A DNA stretch of 64,000 bases, from contig JBAMJR010000246.1 in assembly GCA_038501785.1 (NCBI GenBank), positions 387,501 through 451,500 of the forward strand, in the 5' to 3' direction. Positions 1-32,456 of this stretch are shown one piece after another. Position numbers and translations under genes: made by a program. This DNA is from Myoxocephalus aenaeus. Lineage: Eukaryota; Chordata; Actinopteri; Perciformes; Cottidae. Under the pieces are notes generated by a model, which was not told the origin of the DNA, did no database searches, and saw only the letters and a list, made by a program, of their open reading frames with translations. The number at the start of each line of letters is the position of its first letter. Position 1 is the stretch's first letter.

Positions 1-352
1 AAGTGAACGCCCTTTTTCGCTTCCCGGAAAACAATCCAGAGCTGTTGGTTTTACGAGCATTAAGCGTTCATTTTAGGCGGCTTCATTTACAAACGCCAAC
101 GCGGTGACGTTACACCCAAACGCTGCCTTCTAAAACACAGGGTGTAAAAGAAATAGCTGGGATAAAGTGAAGTAACGCTTCCCATTCAGTACGATACGAG
201 CCGAACAATGACTGAGCTGCAGCGCATCACTGATTTCCTCTTACAGCCCCAGTTGCACCGATACGAGCCGGATTCAAAGATTCCCCACAGCACAAGGAGC
301 AAATGTAACGATTTTCCATCGAAAATACCATCGATCATCGCTGTAAATGTGA

Positions 353-509
353 ACTAACCTGTGAGTGTCGTTGGACGATGTTGCTCCTGATACCCGGCAG
401 CACAGCTGATGATCTCTCCCGCTCATCCACGGGGTTTCCCTCCAATCAAAGAAACAGCAGCAGGGTCGCATCGGGACGGATGACGTCAGACTCGGGTTGC
501 TAGGGCAAC
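353..509 (-). promoter_or_regulatory. CpG-type promoter with CRE and RFX X-box, probably for a gene to the left
   Basis: A full CRE palindrome TGACGTCA lies at 481-488. Eight bases on is GTTGCTAGGGCAAC (496-509), a near-palindromic RFX X-box. The surrounding 1-500 is richer in CpG than the DNA to its right. On the minus strand a plausible donor (CACAG then GTTAGT, the GT at 357-358) could end a leader exon running down from about 490. In human the gene on this side of ZNF706 is YWHAZ on the minus strand, so this could be its 5' end. That is synteny inference; no coding sequence is visible. Confidence 0.4.
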
Positions 510-2504
510 ACAATTTAGAGGCAAAATTAAAGCCATGGTAACGGGACAGTTTTATGTTTTCCCCTAACGTTTCGAGTAACTTATTGATACTACATTAAGT
601 AAACAATACATTTGGAACACAGTGTTCATGTCTATGTTAAGTTGTTTTAATGTCCCTTGTTATTTGGTTATTGTCTACATCTGAAATGCATTTTCTTTTG
701 TACATGTTTTATTGTATGAATGTGTTTAAAAAAACCGCAAAGACTCATGGGAGATGTAGTTAATACATTCTATCTCGGGGATGACGAGAAGGAGTTCGAA
801 TTTTCCCAGTTAAATTGGTAGAAGATATCGATATTTGTCTAGAAACAGGGACAGATAACAGTATCCTGTCCCAGGGTCTCAGAAAGAATCATGAAATAAG
901 TCCCCCAACTCTTATTGTATCTGCCGAAACTGTGGGAAGCTGTCATGAGACAAAGACATAAGCTTAAACAGGCTTTACTGTGAATACATTGTATCTTATG
1001 CTAAAGTGCATTGCCTCGCCCCACTAGCTCCCCCTTCAGTAATCTAACCACCATTCCTGTTTTTCAAGTTTCTGTAGTGGCCATTACTCAGTCCCTCTGG
1101 TATCAGTGTCACACATGAAACATCCCTTGACTTGTCTTACAAAATAAAATAAAAACATGAAAAAATATATATATATATTTTCTAACCTTCTTTACAAAGC
1201 AAAGCTTACAGTTGAGGCAGATGCAACATATACAGTACCAAAATGTTCTCAAGAAATATATAAACAGAGGGCTTGGAAGGTCAACCTCAGAAACAGAATG
1301 AAGAACATTACAAGATTTGAACTCATAACTATGCATGATTAGCCATGGTATAGAAAGATAATCAGGTTTTAAACCAGCGTTGACTTGGTCAATTAACGTT
1401 TGGGTGATTTGAATTGTTCGGATGCAGGCCAGCATATTGTAAAGGACTTCTACTAAATGTGTATGTCTCAGAACCCCGCACACAGAAAATGCACATAATC
1501 AATTGTTCATAATGTGATAATAATCAACCCTTCATGTTTTAAGACACCGTCACATAAAGTAAAAAAACTGAGGGTGTCCTTATCACTGCTTACCAGAGTG
1601 AGGGGAATCTGTAAGCAGTTGCTTTCATCTCTTGAAGCTGAGATACGTTCCTGGAAATAGATGATCTATAGCCGATGGGAATCCAATTAAGTCCTTCAAC
1701 TAATTAATCTGACTTATTACTTTTGCGCAAGTGCTCTTCTTTTTCCTGTCAGTCCGTCTGTGCTTGAATCCAAACAGAGGGCCATAACAGACAAAGGATC
1801 TCTAGCAGATGTGTGTTTGTATGTGTGTCTGTCTGTTTTTGACCATGTGCTTTTTTTTTATTCACAAGTTAACAGATGGAAAAGAAGGAGGTTGATTGTG
1901 TGTGGGGAGACAGAGGAATAATGTGGGCTATGACTCATTTAGTGAAGCTGCTCAAACCATTAAAAAAACAAAAACAGCCAGTATGGCACTGGCTTAATTT
2001 TTCTAGTTTCCTGAATACTCAGAAAACCAAATCCTTTTGTGGCTTTTTTTTAGAGACACAAGGCAAGCTGGTAACACCAGTGAATACAGTGCTGTGTTGT
2101 CTTCAGTCACTGAACTAAGCTAAAGTGATGCATCTGTCACAGCTGGAGAAAAGGGACCACAGGAAATTAATGTTTGGTTTTTGTGACGAAAAAGAGTCAA
2201 CATAATTTTCAGCTGGTCGAGTGACTTATGGGTTCAGACAGGATTCATTGTTTTTGTTAATTAGACATACAGTGCTACAGTTTGAGTCATTTCCTGTTGT
2301 CTGAAGTTTGGCTGATACTGGGCTTTTATGACAGCTGATATCAAGTTCTACATCTGATATATTTGTTTTGTGTGTAACCTTGCACGTAGGCAGTAATTCA
2401 TACAAAAGGATCCCCGACCAAGTATTGAGTGCATACTGTATACAGTACATGGACAAACTTATCAGTAGGCCAACATTTCTGTATTAAAAATCCTTGTTTT
2501 AATT
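510..2504. other. intergenic, no gene seen
   Basis: AT-rich unique-looking sequence. The open frames are short, lack family resemblance and show no supported splice partners. I see no RNA gene. Confidence 0.6.
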
Positions 2505-2712
2505 GGTCTTATGTAATATTGAAATTTTCTGAGATACTGAATTTGGGTTTTTCATTAGCTGTAAGCCATAATCATCAAAATAAAAATAAATAGACTTAAA
2601 ATGTATCACCCTGTGTAATGAATATATAATATAGGAGTTTCACTTTTTGAATTGCATTACTGAAATGAATGAACTTTTCGATGATATTCTAATTCACTGA
2701 GATGCACCTGTA
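2505..2712. repeat. interspersed teleost repeat fragment
   Basis: The stretch around 'TTAGCTGTAAGCCATAATCA' and its closing 'GAGATGCACCTGTA' matches, from memory, a repeat end that is common in fish genomes. Class uncertain (transposon or LINE tail). Confidence 0.5.
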
Positions 2713-2815
2713 TGCAAGACGCTTTGCTTTTCCCATTTATAAAGTTTGAGCTGTATATTTATTTTCCTTTTCCAAACTGTTTACGATAATATCAACTTAC
2801 GTTTTGTCCAGCTGA

Positions 2816-2960
2816 TACCAAGGCCCCGTTTCAGAAAGCAGGTTTAACAAACTCTGAGCTGAACCCTGCACTCTGAGTTGACTAACCCTGGGACAGGAAA
2901 CTCGGCTCCATTCTTCCCTCCGAGTTTAGCTTGTACACGGTAAATGAAAAAAAGCCATCA
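2816..2960. repeat. MITE-like teleost repeat ('CCCCGTTTCAGAAAGCAGG' family)
   Basis: Starts with CCCCGTTTCAGAAAGCAGG, followed by repeated CTCTGAG motifs and an aaactc block. This is a familiar short non-autonomous DNA element of fish; only one end is clear here. Confidence 0.5.
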
Positions 2961-4060
2961 ATTGAGCTCCGAATCCACAAGTCACTATGGAAACAGGTAA
3001 ATAAAAGGCAGAGCCTCCATTTTAATCCAGTGGACGTAGATATATAATGCACTTAAACTATATATGAACTGTGCTCATTTATCTTTAAACAAGAGTCAGA
3101 GCGTGGAACAGTTTCAATAAGTCAACACAGTATTGTCCATTAATTCAAAATTTAACAAACTATGAAGTATTGGAATCTGACAGTGTCACATTTTATATAT
3201 AATTGTTTCGCTATAATCTGACGAGGACAAAATACAGGGGCCAATTTAAGATGAAAAAGGTAGTTGAAGATTTTTTTAAATATAGATGTCAGTATGTAAA
3301 TACTATGTAAAATGTATAGACTATTAACATAGCCACCTGGGATGACATTCAAATCAGCATCCAATTACTGTCTGCGAGTCTTCCGACTGATTAATGCAAT
3401 AGTGTGTAAATAAATATTCATTATTATTCATTAATTATTGCACATTTACAAGTGACAACTGACGTATAGACACAATGTGAGCAGAGCAGCAGAGAAATAG
3501 TAAATTTGGACAGTAAAAGCAACACTGAGAAAAGCCAAATGTTAGTCCACCAATGCAGTGAAACAAATCCATCCTAAGAAACCCTGAGGCAGAAAAGTGG
3601 TAATTTTATGAAAAGAAAGACTTTTTAGAGAAACACAGATATACAACAAAGTAAAATTTAATAAAATGCTATAATACATCATTGAAGGATTCATTTTCCA
3701 AGCGTACACATGTTGCGGACACACTCCTGTTAAAGTTTATTAATTTACATAACGCATGTCACAGCTTGGAAATGGTGAAAAATTTCACATTTTTGTGACC
3801 AAACATACAATTATTATCCAGATGAAAGATTGCAATATTATAATGGCAGACAGCACTGTGGAATAATTCCATATTTAACAACTAATACGAGAAAAATGTC
3901 ACAGCATCCTTTTTGATCCAATACTCAAAGTACAATTTTTTATGTCATTATCTTGATTGCAGCAAATATAAAATCAGAATTCTCCCACTTAAGCAAAATC
4001 CATGCTTTGTTTAAGGACGCCGTATACATTTACCTCATGTGTCAGGTTTTCCATAAAGGT
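2961..4060. other. intergenic, possible znf706 3' flank
   Basis: AT-rich with no coding signal. A second minus-strand AATAAA is at 3736-3741, so the znf706 3' UTR may reach into this stretch. Confidence 0.5.
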
Positions 4061-4066
4061 TTTATT
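4061..4066 (-). terminator. znf706: candidate znf706 polyadenylation signal
   Basis: AATAAA on the minus strand, about 356 nt past the znf706 stop codon. An alternative AATAAA lies further on at 3736-3741. Confidence 0.4.
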
Positions 4067-4421
4067 TACCCATCAAAAGGTACAGATAGAGAGGTACGAG
4101 AGTTAGCAGCAAGAAATACACATGATGAAGAGAGAAATCTTCATTCACCACTTGGATTGTTCCTGAATCATACAGGTCTTCAGTGGCCCTGAAATTAAAA
4201 CAGGGATTTAAGTTTAGTTCTGCATGTAATTAAAACACAAGCGAAAAGAGGACTGGGTGAGAGGAAGCATTGTGTTAAAGGCAACCTGGCCTGTTAAAGC
4301 CTAAATGAAGATAACTGCTTCATGTTAATTACATCAAATCATACATTGTTGTCAGACTGAGACAAGTGCAGAGTTGGTGCAGGGCCTTGAAGGAAATCGG
4401 TTTGGTATCCAGGGTGACCGC

Positions 4422-4882
4422 TTATGCCTCCACTCCCTCTAACTCAGGGGGCAGAGGGGATTTCGGGTGCTTGCTCTCGAAGTGTTGCTTGAAGGTTTTT
4501 GGGTCGGGCATCTGGGACTGCAGGAAGGGATAATACATCCAACAAATATTATGAGATAATTTAGGGAAATGGCAGAGGCCTATTCTTTGGGAAATATAGC
4601 TTCTCAGTGATCAAAGGACGTTAAACAAATCTAAAAAAGGGACCAAACGCCAGCAGAATTAACTATTTAAATGGAAATAAACATATTTTTCCCATCCTGA
4701 GTCAGGTTTGGGCTTTTGGGGTGTCACAGTTGGGACATCACACTCACCCTGCACACAGCGCAGCTGAACACTAGCGCTGCCTTGGCTGCCGTCTTTTGAT
4801 CATGACCCTTGGCCTTTTTCATCTCCGCCTGTTTCTTGGCGTTTTTCTGCTGAGACTGAAGCTTTTGATGCCCGCGAGCCAT
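4422..4882 (-). CDS. znf706: zinc finger protein 706
   Basis: Two coding exons on the minus strand: 4882-4748 and 4517-4422, 231 nt in all, giving 76 aa, the usual ZNF706 length. The N-terminus MARGHQKLQSQQKNAKKQ is the lysine/glutamine-rich 4F5/SERF-like segment. The single C2H2-type finger has Cys-x2-Cys in 'CAVCR' and His-x4-His in 'HFESKH'; the protein ends in GVEA. The exon junction is in phase 0, with donor AGG/GTGAGTG (4747-4741) and acceptor CTGCAG/TCC at 4518. The coding exon begins at an acceptor at 4893, so the leader comes from at least one upstream exon, possibly ending at 6134. The start is the only ATG that gives the family N-terminus. ZNF706 is reported to act in the nucleus as a repressor that helps stem cells leave pluripotency; this is family knowledge. 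Position next to grhl2 fits human synteny. Confidence 0.93.
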
Positions 4883-6133
4883 TCTGGCAAAGCCTAAAGG
4901 GGACGAAGGAAGGACAATTGACTTCATGTTTACTGATACACATCAGTGTTGTGGAAGTAACTCACTTCTTTTTTTTCTTTTTTTATTGTTGTTGGTTGGT
5001 ACACATCTACCATAAACAAGTCAGTTAGGAAAAGACTATTAATAGTTATTTTAGTGTACAGTGCCCAAAGAGAAGGATGGCATAATACCATGTTTACTGT
5101 GATAGCAAAGATAAAGTGTGGGTGAGAGTCCATTGCAAATTGTGGTCTGCAAGACAGGCAATTCTCTCAGTATTGTCAGTCTTTTGCAGGACCAATCCAA
5201 CACCTTTCTTATAAGCAGCTACTGTAAAAAGCAAGGAAAGGGGTCAGACAAAGTGAACAAAATAAAGCTTCAGATAAACGGGAACTTAAATGCAGGTGCA
5301 TCAGATAAAACTGTACAGTGGTAAATACCAGAAAGCAAGTCTACAAAGTTATTTGGATAACACTGATATATACTGTAAACCTGGTTCCAGGTTCTAATCA
5401 GGGAAGACAACATGTTTCTTGAAGGTAGTATGCCTGTCTCAGTCCTCAACTGATGATGTCCCTTATGAACACAGACATACTATTAGTGGGGCTAGAACAC
5501 GAATCAGAAAGGGACTAAATGAGTTCATATTAGGTACTAAAGCAACACCCACTGTATGGCCCTTAACAGTAAATTAACTTTGGTGGTGCATACTCACAAA
5601 CGATCAAACTCTGATTGAGAGGATGCAACTTGGGATTTCCAGGCCCCTAAAAGGTCTGAGGACATGGGGTGGTTGCCCACTTTGTTCAGTTGGTACTCGA
5701 CCCTTGTTTACTAGCAACACCTATAAATAGTGTGCTGATAGTCAGCAATGTATTCATTGGTAACGTATCGTTGTTTAGCTTGGGAACAATCTGGCAAGCA
5801 CTCAGTATGGACATTTTGGCAATACCATAGCTTAGCTAGCTGATTTTAACACAGTCTTCATTGGTGCTTGGAGCTTGAGGAATAGGATGCAATGAATAAT
5901 ATTGAGACAACCCCGTGCAGTTACCTCAACACACCTGGATCAGGGTGATCTAGGTGACGCCAGTTCGTATTTATCGATCTGTAACGTGGGTTAGCCGCTA
6001 GCCTGAGCTGTATCGTTAGCCAGCTGGCTAACCGTAAACTGAATAGCTCCTTCAGCTTGTGGTTGACGTTAACCAGGAAAAGTATCAGCAATATGTTTAA
6101 GCTTATAACGTTTAAAAGGACAGCAGTTCTTAC

Positions 6134-6420
6134 CTCTTAAAAATAACAATACGTGTTGTTTGATAGGCGCACACACACACAAGTGTGACAGCTGCTCAGT
6201 TCCCAGACAGCTGAAGGCTACTGATGCATTCAAGGACACTCGTAAATATTGCTTTTAATATGAAAAAGGGCATTTTAAAATACATTCCGAGTTATTAGCC
6301 AGTTTACAAGGCAGCAGAATGCCAAACTGCGATTTGTGAGATCAGTATATAGCTGTGACACGGGGCTTTTTCCAACTGTAGGAAATAACTTAACCACCTA
6401 TGAAAGTAACTACGGAAGTT
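6134..6420 (-). other. znf706: candidate non-coding first exon and promoter of znf706
   Basis: A good minus-strand donor (TTAAGAG then GTAAGAAC; GT at 6133-6132) lies 1.2 kb upstream of the znf706 coding exon, which itself begins at an acceptor. No transcript evidence, and the start site is not resolved. A second possible minus-strand donor is at 9131-9127. Confidence 0.3.
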
Positions 6421-7149
6421 ACTTCGGGATACATTTTTCTACGATTATAAGAGGGCTCCATGAATGCACCGATAGGGCTGGCTGAAAGTAGGTAGTGTGG
6501 ACGCAGATAAAGGGACGATGGCAATGTCGTCCCCATGTGGCAGAGTTTGGTTGGTACATATCCACGTAAACTAAAATTTGGAGAAGAAAAATATATATAA
6601 AATATAAGATGATTTTAATTAAATGTGTCATGATGATCCAAAGTTATGGTTTATCCACTGCTACTACTTTTGTCCTCATTATTGCACGATAATGTGCATG
6701 AAATGCACTTCCGACAGAGACCTGTTACATTGTTTGTTTGGAATTAGGAGATGGCAGACCCATTTCCAACCTAATACTTTGCAAGTAAGTATTCATACAT
6801 TTATAGGACTAGAACAGTGTGCTTGCAATTAAAAAAAACATTTGAGAAAGAGATTATGTACAAAAATAAAACTTTTTTGTTTGTTTGTTTTATGGAGAAA
6901 ATAGTTACTACTGCGCTAAACACCTCCAATCTATTGGTTTAATGTGTACACTGGACCCAAACTTTTGCAATTTCGAGACATAAGTGATTAACACAGGATC
7001 TGACATAAGTGATTAACACTTGCCAGATCCTCTGACTAACCACATGTATATATATATATATATTTTTTTTGCACAATCCCAGCTATTTCTATTTTATTTT
7101 ATTATTATTATTATTTGTATTATTATTGTATATATCTTTTATCTTTCAT

Positions 7150-7291
7150 CCTGCTGTTTTTATTTATTTTGTTGTAAGTTGCTGCTACCCCGACACCAAA
7201 TTTCCCCTCGGGGATTAATAAAGTATATATTCATTCATTATTCATTCATTCATTCATTCATTCATTCATTCATTCATTCATTCATTCATTC
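7150..7291 (+). repeat. LINE/SINE 3' tail with (ATTC)n microsatellite
   Basis: 'TTTCCCCTCGGGGATTAATA' followed by AAAG and a run of ATTC units (about 7231-7291) is the typical 3' end of fish L2-like LINEs and the SINEs that borrow it. The same tail closes the minus-strand SINE at 39968. Confidence 0.6.
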
Positions 7292-12300
<5,009 letters not shown>

Positions 12301-12527
12301 TTGTTTGCTCTGGCAGGTTAATCCCACATATAGGATCCCCTCATACAATGGTTTCATTAAGGGACTATAGCATTGTGTCAGGTAATGACTCCTCCCTGCC
12401 TTCTGTCTGCTCTGAGATTACCTGAGATACAGACACGTCATTATGAGGTCAAATCAGTGACGGTGGGACTAAAAGAAAACCTGTGGATGTTTAACCGAAT
12501 TGTTTTTACGCTATTTTCTGGAATAGT

Positions 12528-12745
12528 TCAATTCAATTCAATTCAGTTTATTTTATATAGCCCAACATCACAAATACAAGTTTGCCTCGGAGGGCTTTAC
12601 AATCTGTACACATAACATCCCTGTCCTGGGACCTCACATCGGATCAGGAAAAACTCCCCCAAATAAAGATAGTAAAAACCTTTTCACAGGGAAAAAAAGG
12701 GGAAGAAACCTGAGGGAGAGCAACAGAGGAGGATCCCTCTCCCCG
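12528..12745 (+). repeat. interspersed teleost repeat ('TATAGCCCAACATCACAAAT' family), partial
   Basis: Begins with short TTCAA units, then 'TATAGCCCAACATCACAAAT', 'GGAGGGCTTTACAATCTGTA', a GGATCAGGAAAAAC block and 'GAGAGCAACAGAGGAGGATC'. Related copies lie at 55185-55680, 57015-57139 and 61366-61492. This is a very common fish repeat; I cannot name its class with certainty. Confidence 0.75.
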
Positions 12746-12889
12746 GAATAGTATCATTTCTATTGGCAGACAAGTTAATGTAACAGTTTAATCCTTGGTA
12801 ATTTTCTGAGTTTATACGCTCTCTGACATCATGGTGCATTCAATGCCGTCTTTTTGTTTCCTTGCAGGTGAGGTGGGCCTCCGCCCGCC

Positions 12890-13364
12890 TCTCTGACCCA
12901 CCGGCCAATCACAGCCCAGTTCATTCTGCAGCAGCCAATCAGCGCCCGACTCGCCCTCACCTTCAATTCATTTTTTTTACAGTGAAAGAATTCCAGCCAA
13001 AGTTGACCCGCTGACATTAAAGCAAGCCAGGGTAAATATTATAATGCATGGCAGGATGTGTAGACATTTGTCATAATCTGCGTACAAATTGAACATGAGA
13101 GAAGCAACGCAAATGGCTGCTTGGGGACAAAAGCGGCTTTACCTGCCAGGTGGAGCGGAGGTGAGAAGTGAGGAGAGAGAGAGATAGAGATAGAGAAAGA
13201 AAGAAAGAGAGAGAGAAAAGGGTGGGTGGGGGGGAGAGAGAAAAGAAGCGGGGCGAGAAAAGTCGACTTACCTGTAGCCCAACTTCTGGCAACTCACTCA
13301 TTCTATTACCTGCTCCGACTTGAAAGTCCAGTTTCACAAGGAAGGATCGTAGAGGAAGCGAAAT
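12890..13364 (+). promoter_or_regulatory. grhl2: grhl2 promoter and 5' UTR
   Basis: Two CCAAT boxes (12905-12909 and 12935-12939) sit in a GC-rich patch, about 430-460 bp before the start codon. A purine (GA)n tract at about 13168-13240 lies between them and the ATG, probably in the 5' UTR. No clear TATA box. Confidence 0.55.
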
Positions 13365-28547
<15,183 letters not shown>

Positions 28548-28801
28548 CCACTCGTCAGCCGACTCTAAGGACTGCAGGTTGAGACCAAAGAGACGCTGTG
28601 ACTGCTGGTTGGCTGAAATTTACGAGGCTGCTATTGATTGGCTGATAAGCTGACTGACAGTATTTGAGACAGTCCATTGTGGCGTATGTCAGACGCTCCG
28701 AGGTCAACGTGGACAGCCCTCGTCCCTCTCTGACAGGCCTTAAGGACCTTAAGGACTTCATGAAGCAAGTCGTATTTTCTGTGCCCGAGGACGACGGCCC
28801 C

Positions 28802-28807
28802 AATAAA
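28802..28807 (+). terminator. grhl2: grhl2 proximal polyadenylation signal
   Basis: AATAAA about 255 nt after the grhl2 stop codon. Confidence 0.55.
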
Positions 28808-29181
28808 AAGAGGACATAATAGAAATTCTGATGAACTGGTTATATTTACTCCTTATAGTTGTAGTCGTCCCCTATGCTGTGATGTGAAAGGATGGAGTAC
28901 AGATCAGTGCCCTACACTTTTGCTGAATGTTTTTATCGTGTATAAAAAACAAGTTCTACTTTTCTGTACAGTCTTGTGTTTTTGCCAAATAACACGAAAT
29001 GCCTGATGTACTGTATGTAGCTGGAATTAGTTGGTCCTAATTAACTTAGCTTCTTTGCATGCCAGCCTCTGTTTTTGTTAGTTGTGTTCATATTTATTAA
29101 TGACAATGTTTTGCATTTCTTAAGCATTTCATCCCAGGATTTCAAGTACTTTACATTTCAGTGACTGTGTTTATAGTCCCC

Positions 29182-29212
<31 letters not shown>

Positions 29213-29388
29213 AGAGTACGCACGTTTTTAAATGGTTTCTCTATATTTTTCAGCCATGTTCCTACGACTAACATGTCAACAAATAGCCAAAGTGTCTCTT
29301 TGTAGGACCTAACATAAGATGGTAATGATTTAAAAATACTGTTAATTTCTGTCGGGTGACAAATGGCACTTGGCTGTATTAAAAAATG

Positions 29389-29394
29389 AATAAA
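29389..29394 (+). terminator. grhl2: grhl2 distal polyadenylation signal
   Basis: AATAAA about 842 nt after the stop, followed by T/GT-rich sequence. A (TC)n tract at about 29187-29213 lies inside this longer 3' UTR. Confidence 0.55.
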
Positions 29395-30149
29395 GGTTTG
29401 AACATAGATTGTCATTTTTGATTAAAACATGACTTGAGTAACTGTCCCTACGGTACCGGTTTCTTTTAACTGAATGCGAACGTACACAATTGCAACTGAT
29501 GGTAAGTATGTATATTGAAACAATGAAGATGACAAAAAGAGAGTTGAAGTTTCCATGCTGGCAGACACACTTTAACAAACAATTTTTTGTGTTTTAATGA
29601 AACTTCACTTCACCAAATCACATGAATTCCACTGAGTTACTGCTGTACTCTGCTATGCTAGGATAAATTACTTACTTTTGAGCCAAATTTGCTCGTTTCT
29701 TTTCTTCCTTATGAGATTTAGCTTCCGTCCCATTGGCTATGTGGGTCATCAAACTAAATTATTACGATTCATCTAATTTGACTTTTTTCAATTAGAAAAA
29801 GAGCTAAGTTCATTTAGCTTCAGCAGGCTAAAGTGGGTGGCTATCTCTCCAGCTACCTTTAGTGTTAGCTCTCTTGCTTTATCAGTCTAGTCTGTGGCAG
29901 GGCTGTGCTTGGTTTAGCTTTGTTTCATAGTAGCTATCGTTACAAACAACAAACATTTATCATCTGGAAACCATGACATTCATTGGCAATCCATCCAAAA
30001 CTCTTTCAGTCCCGACCAAAGTGGTCCAAAAGCCAAACCGGCATTACCATCGCTTGAGTCATGCAGTTGTCGTGGCTGATTGTATTTATAACACTGTACA
30101 CCATGTCAAAATAATTGAGAAGGACAATAAGCCATTTTCCCATTTTGTA
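29395..30149. other. gap between convergent grhl2 and ncald 3' ends
   Basis: No gene seen. The two genes converge here with about 0.75 kb between candidate polyA signals. Confidence 0.55.
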
Positions 30150-30295
30150 TTTATTGTAATAACAAAATGGATATTCTACTACACAGAACACATAATGCAA
30201 TACAAAATCTACAAAATGATACAGCGACAAAGTTCTTTGTTCGACAGGTAACAACTGTACAGTACAAATGGATACAATACCATTTTTCTTTTATT
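30150..30295 (-). terminator. ncald: candidate ncald polyadenylation signals
   Basis: Minus-strand AATAAA at 30290-30295 and 30150-30155. They imply a 3' UTR of about 2.2 kb, not unusual for neuronal calcium-sensor genes. No nearer AATAAA was noticed. Confidence 0.35.
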
Positions 30296-31333
30296 TAATT
30301 AATCTATATTTGGCACTTGACCACAAGATGCTATTGAAGTGAAATGTGGGACTGACGTACCTGATCACCGATTTGAAATGTGCAGAGAATTTATCACAAC
30401 CATTTGTTTTCTCCCAAAGTCATCATTCATCCGCTTGTGAAGACTACTGCACCTCGTGGTGCTGTCAGACCGGCAGGTAGAGGCATGTGAACATGAAGCA
30501 GAATGGAAGCAGTAAAACGCTATCAGTAAATTGTACAAAAACACAGTAAGGTTTGGTGGATGCTGCCGTTACTCGCTAGTGTAACAGTGTTCTGTTAGTG
30601 GTTTGTTAATATATCTGTAATCTCCATCGTCACAGTAGTGCTCGAATTGTCTACAATTGTATTCGTATTCCAAATGTGGTGCACATTCAAGAGATGTAAA
30701 GTCACAATTACACAAAACTTGACATTTGCGGATGCTACTGTTGCACTTTAACGACCCGTACACCATTTAGACTGTTTACACACCGTTTACGCAGGAAAAA
30801 CGTAATGACTGCTAATGTTAACGGCCTTTCTGGGAAATATGATTTCAGTAGAGGGCCGGCTTGAGATCAAACTGAGATCTGTAGCCGTTTTCTTTTTCAA
30901 AAGGAAAATAAGAAGCTACATTAACTGTAGCTGTGAGTAGTAATAAGAGGCTTCTCATTACTACTCACACTGCTGTGGATATTCAAAGGTGAATGCATAG
31001 CAATATGTGTGGTCCTCTCCTTTATAACATCTCTAGCATAAATATGAGTGACTATACTGTACAACTTTCTTTCATCTCATAGTAAAAGAAAAGAAAATGT
31101 TTATCATCCCATTCATCAATATTTTTGTGAATTTCATCCATTTCAGAAAATCGCCACAATGTGATTACAGAGTAAAAATATACAAGTAACATACTATATA
31201 TTCATAAACATCTAACTTTTCTTTTGCTTATACACTTGTTGAGCCATAAGTAGAGGAGAGATAATCACAGCTCGATTCATATGAATATGTCAAGTTCATG
31301 TATTCCTCAGTAGTGGAGATGTGTGTTTATGTG

Positions 31334-31337
<4 letters not shown>

Positions 31338-31369
<32 letters not shown>

Positions 31370-31420
31370 ATGTGAAGTGTGTGTGTGAATTGTGTGTGAA
31401 GTGTGTGTGTGTGTGGACAA
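31338..31420. repeat. interrupted (TG)n tract in the ncald 3' UTR region
   Basis: TG runs broken by 'TTTATGTGAAG' and 'AATTG', with an internal duplication of the unit TTTATGTGAAGTG. Confidence 0.9.
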
Positions 31421-32109
31421 AGAACTTGGCATAAAAAGTCACTTTCAAAAGAACAGATGGTTCTTATCTGTTGTCAGAATATTCCCCTTATTTAAGAACT
31501 CTGAGTCAGGTTTAGTTGTATGTAACATTGCTCCAAAATAAAAGATAAAAAAAAAAAAAAGCTTTCGTACTTTCTAAAATTCTTCTATGGTTAAAAACTA
31601 TCGGATCGCCTGTCTTCATGAGCCGTACTGTGAGCTGTGAACATTTGTCGCCCCAGACTCACATACTTCATTTCAGTGTTAACATGGAGATAGATTAAAT
31701 TACTTTGTGAGATTCAGTCAGTCATCACTCAACAACCCCAGTCGGTTAAAAGAGAACACAATTAGCATGATTGCCTTTAAATAAGAAATGACACTTTCAT
31801 AAAACAAAAACAAATAAAAGACTCAAAAAAGAAATAAACGGCAGACTTGGGTTCGGCTCAATGTACCTCAGGAATCTGTTGGATCGTCCTCGCTGGCCAT
31901 CTTCTCGGACAGAGATGACACATTTGATTCAGTGTTTAACAAGTCTTTGATGGGATTTTAGTCCATTGATTTATAGTCGTACCGTGTATGAGATCTTTGT
32001 TGTCTGCAGCTTGTGACCCGGCATAGAGGCACATGTACAATAGGTGCATGTGACCGCTCAAAGATTATACATGTAGCAGGCTTTGGTATTTGCAGCATGT
32101 TGACTAGGG

Positions 32110-32353
<244 letters not shown>

Positions 32354-32456
32354 CTCTACAGCTCAAGTGATCAAATGTCAACGATCTCAGGTGGGTCAGC
32401 TGGGTGTGTTAAAAATGTAAGACTGATAAAACTGTAATGGGAAAAAGTCCAGTTTT

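Noticed and set aside
1109..1483. 124-codon minus-strand frame
   Set aside because: Hydrophobic but without any recognisable domain, AT-rich, no supporting signals.
7231..7291. Regular direct repeats resembling a CRISPR-like array
   Set aside because: A simple ATTC tetranucleotide microsatellite in a vertebrate genome; no spacers.
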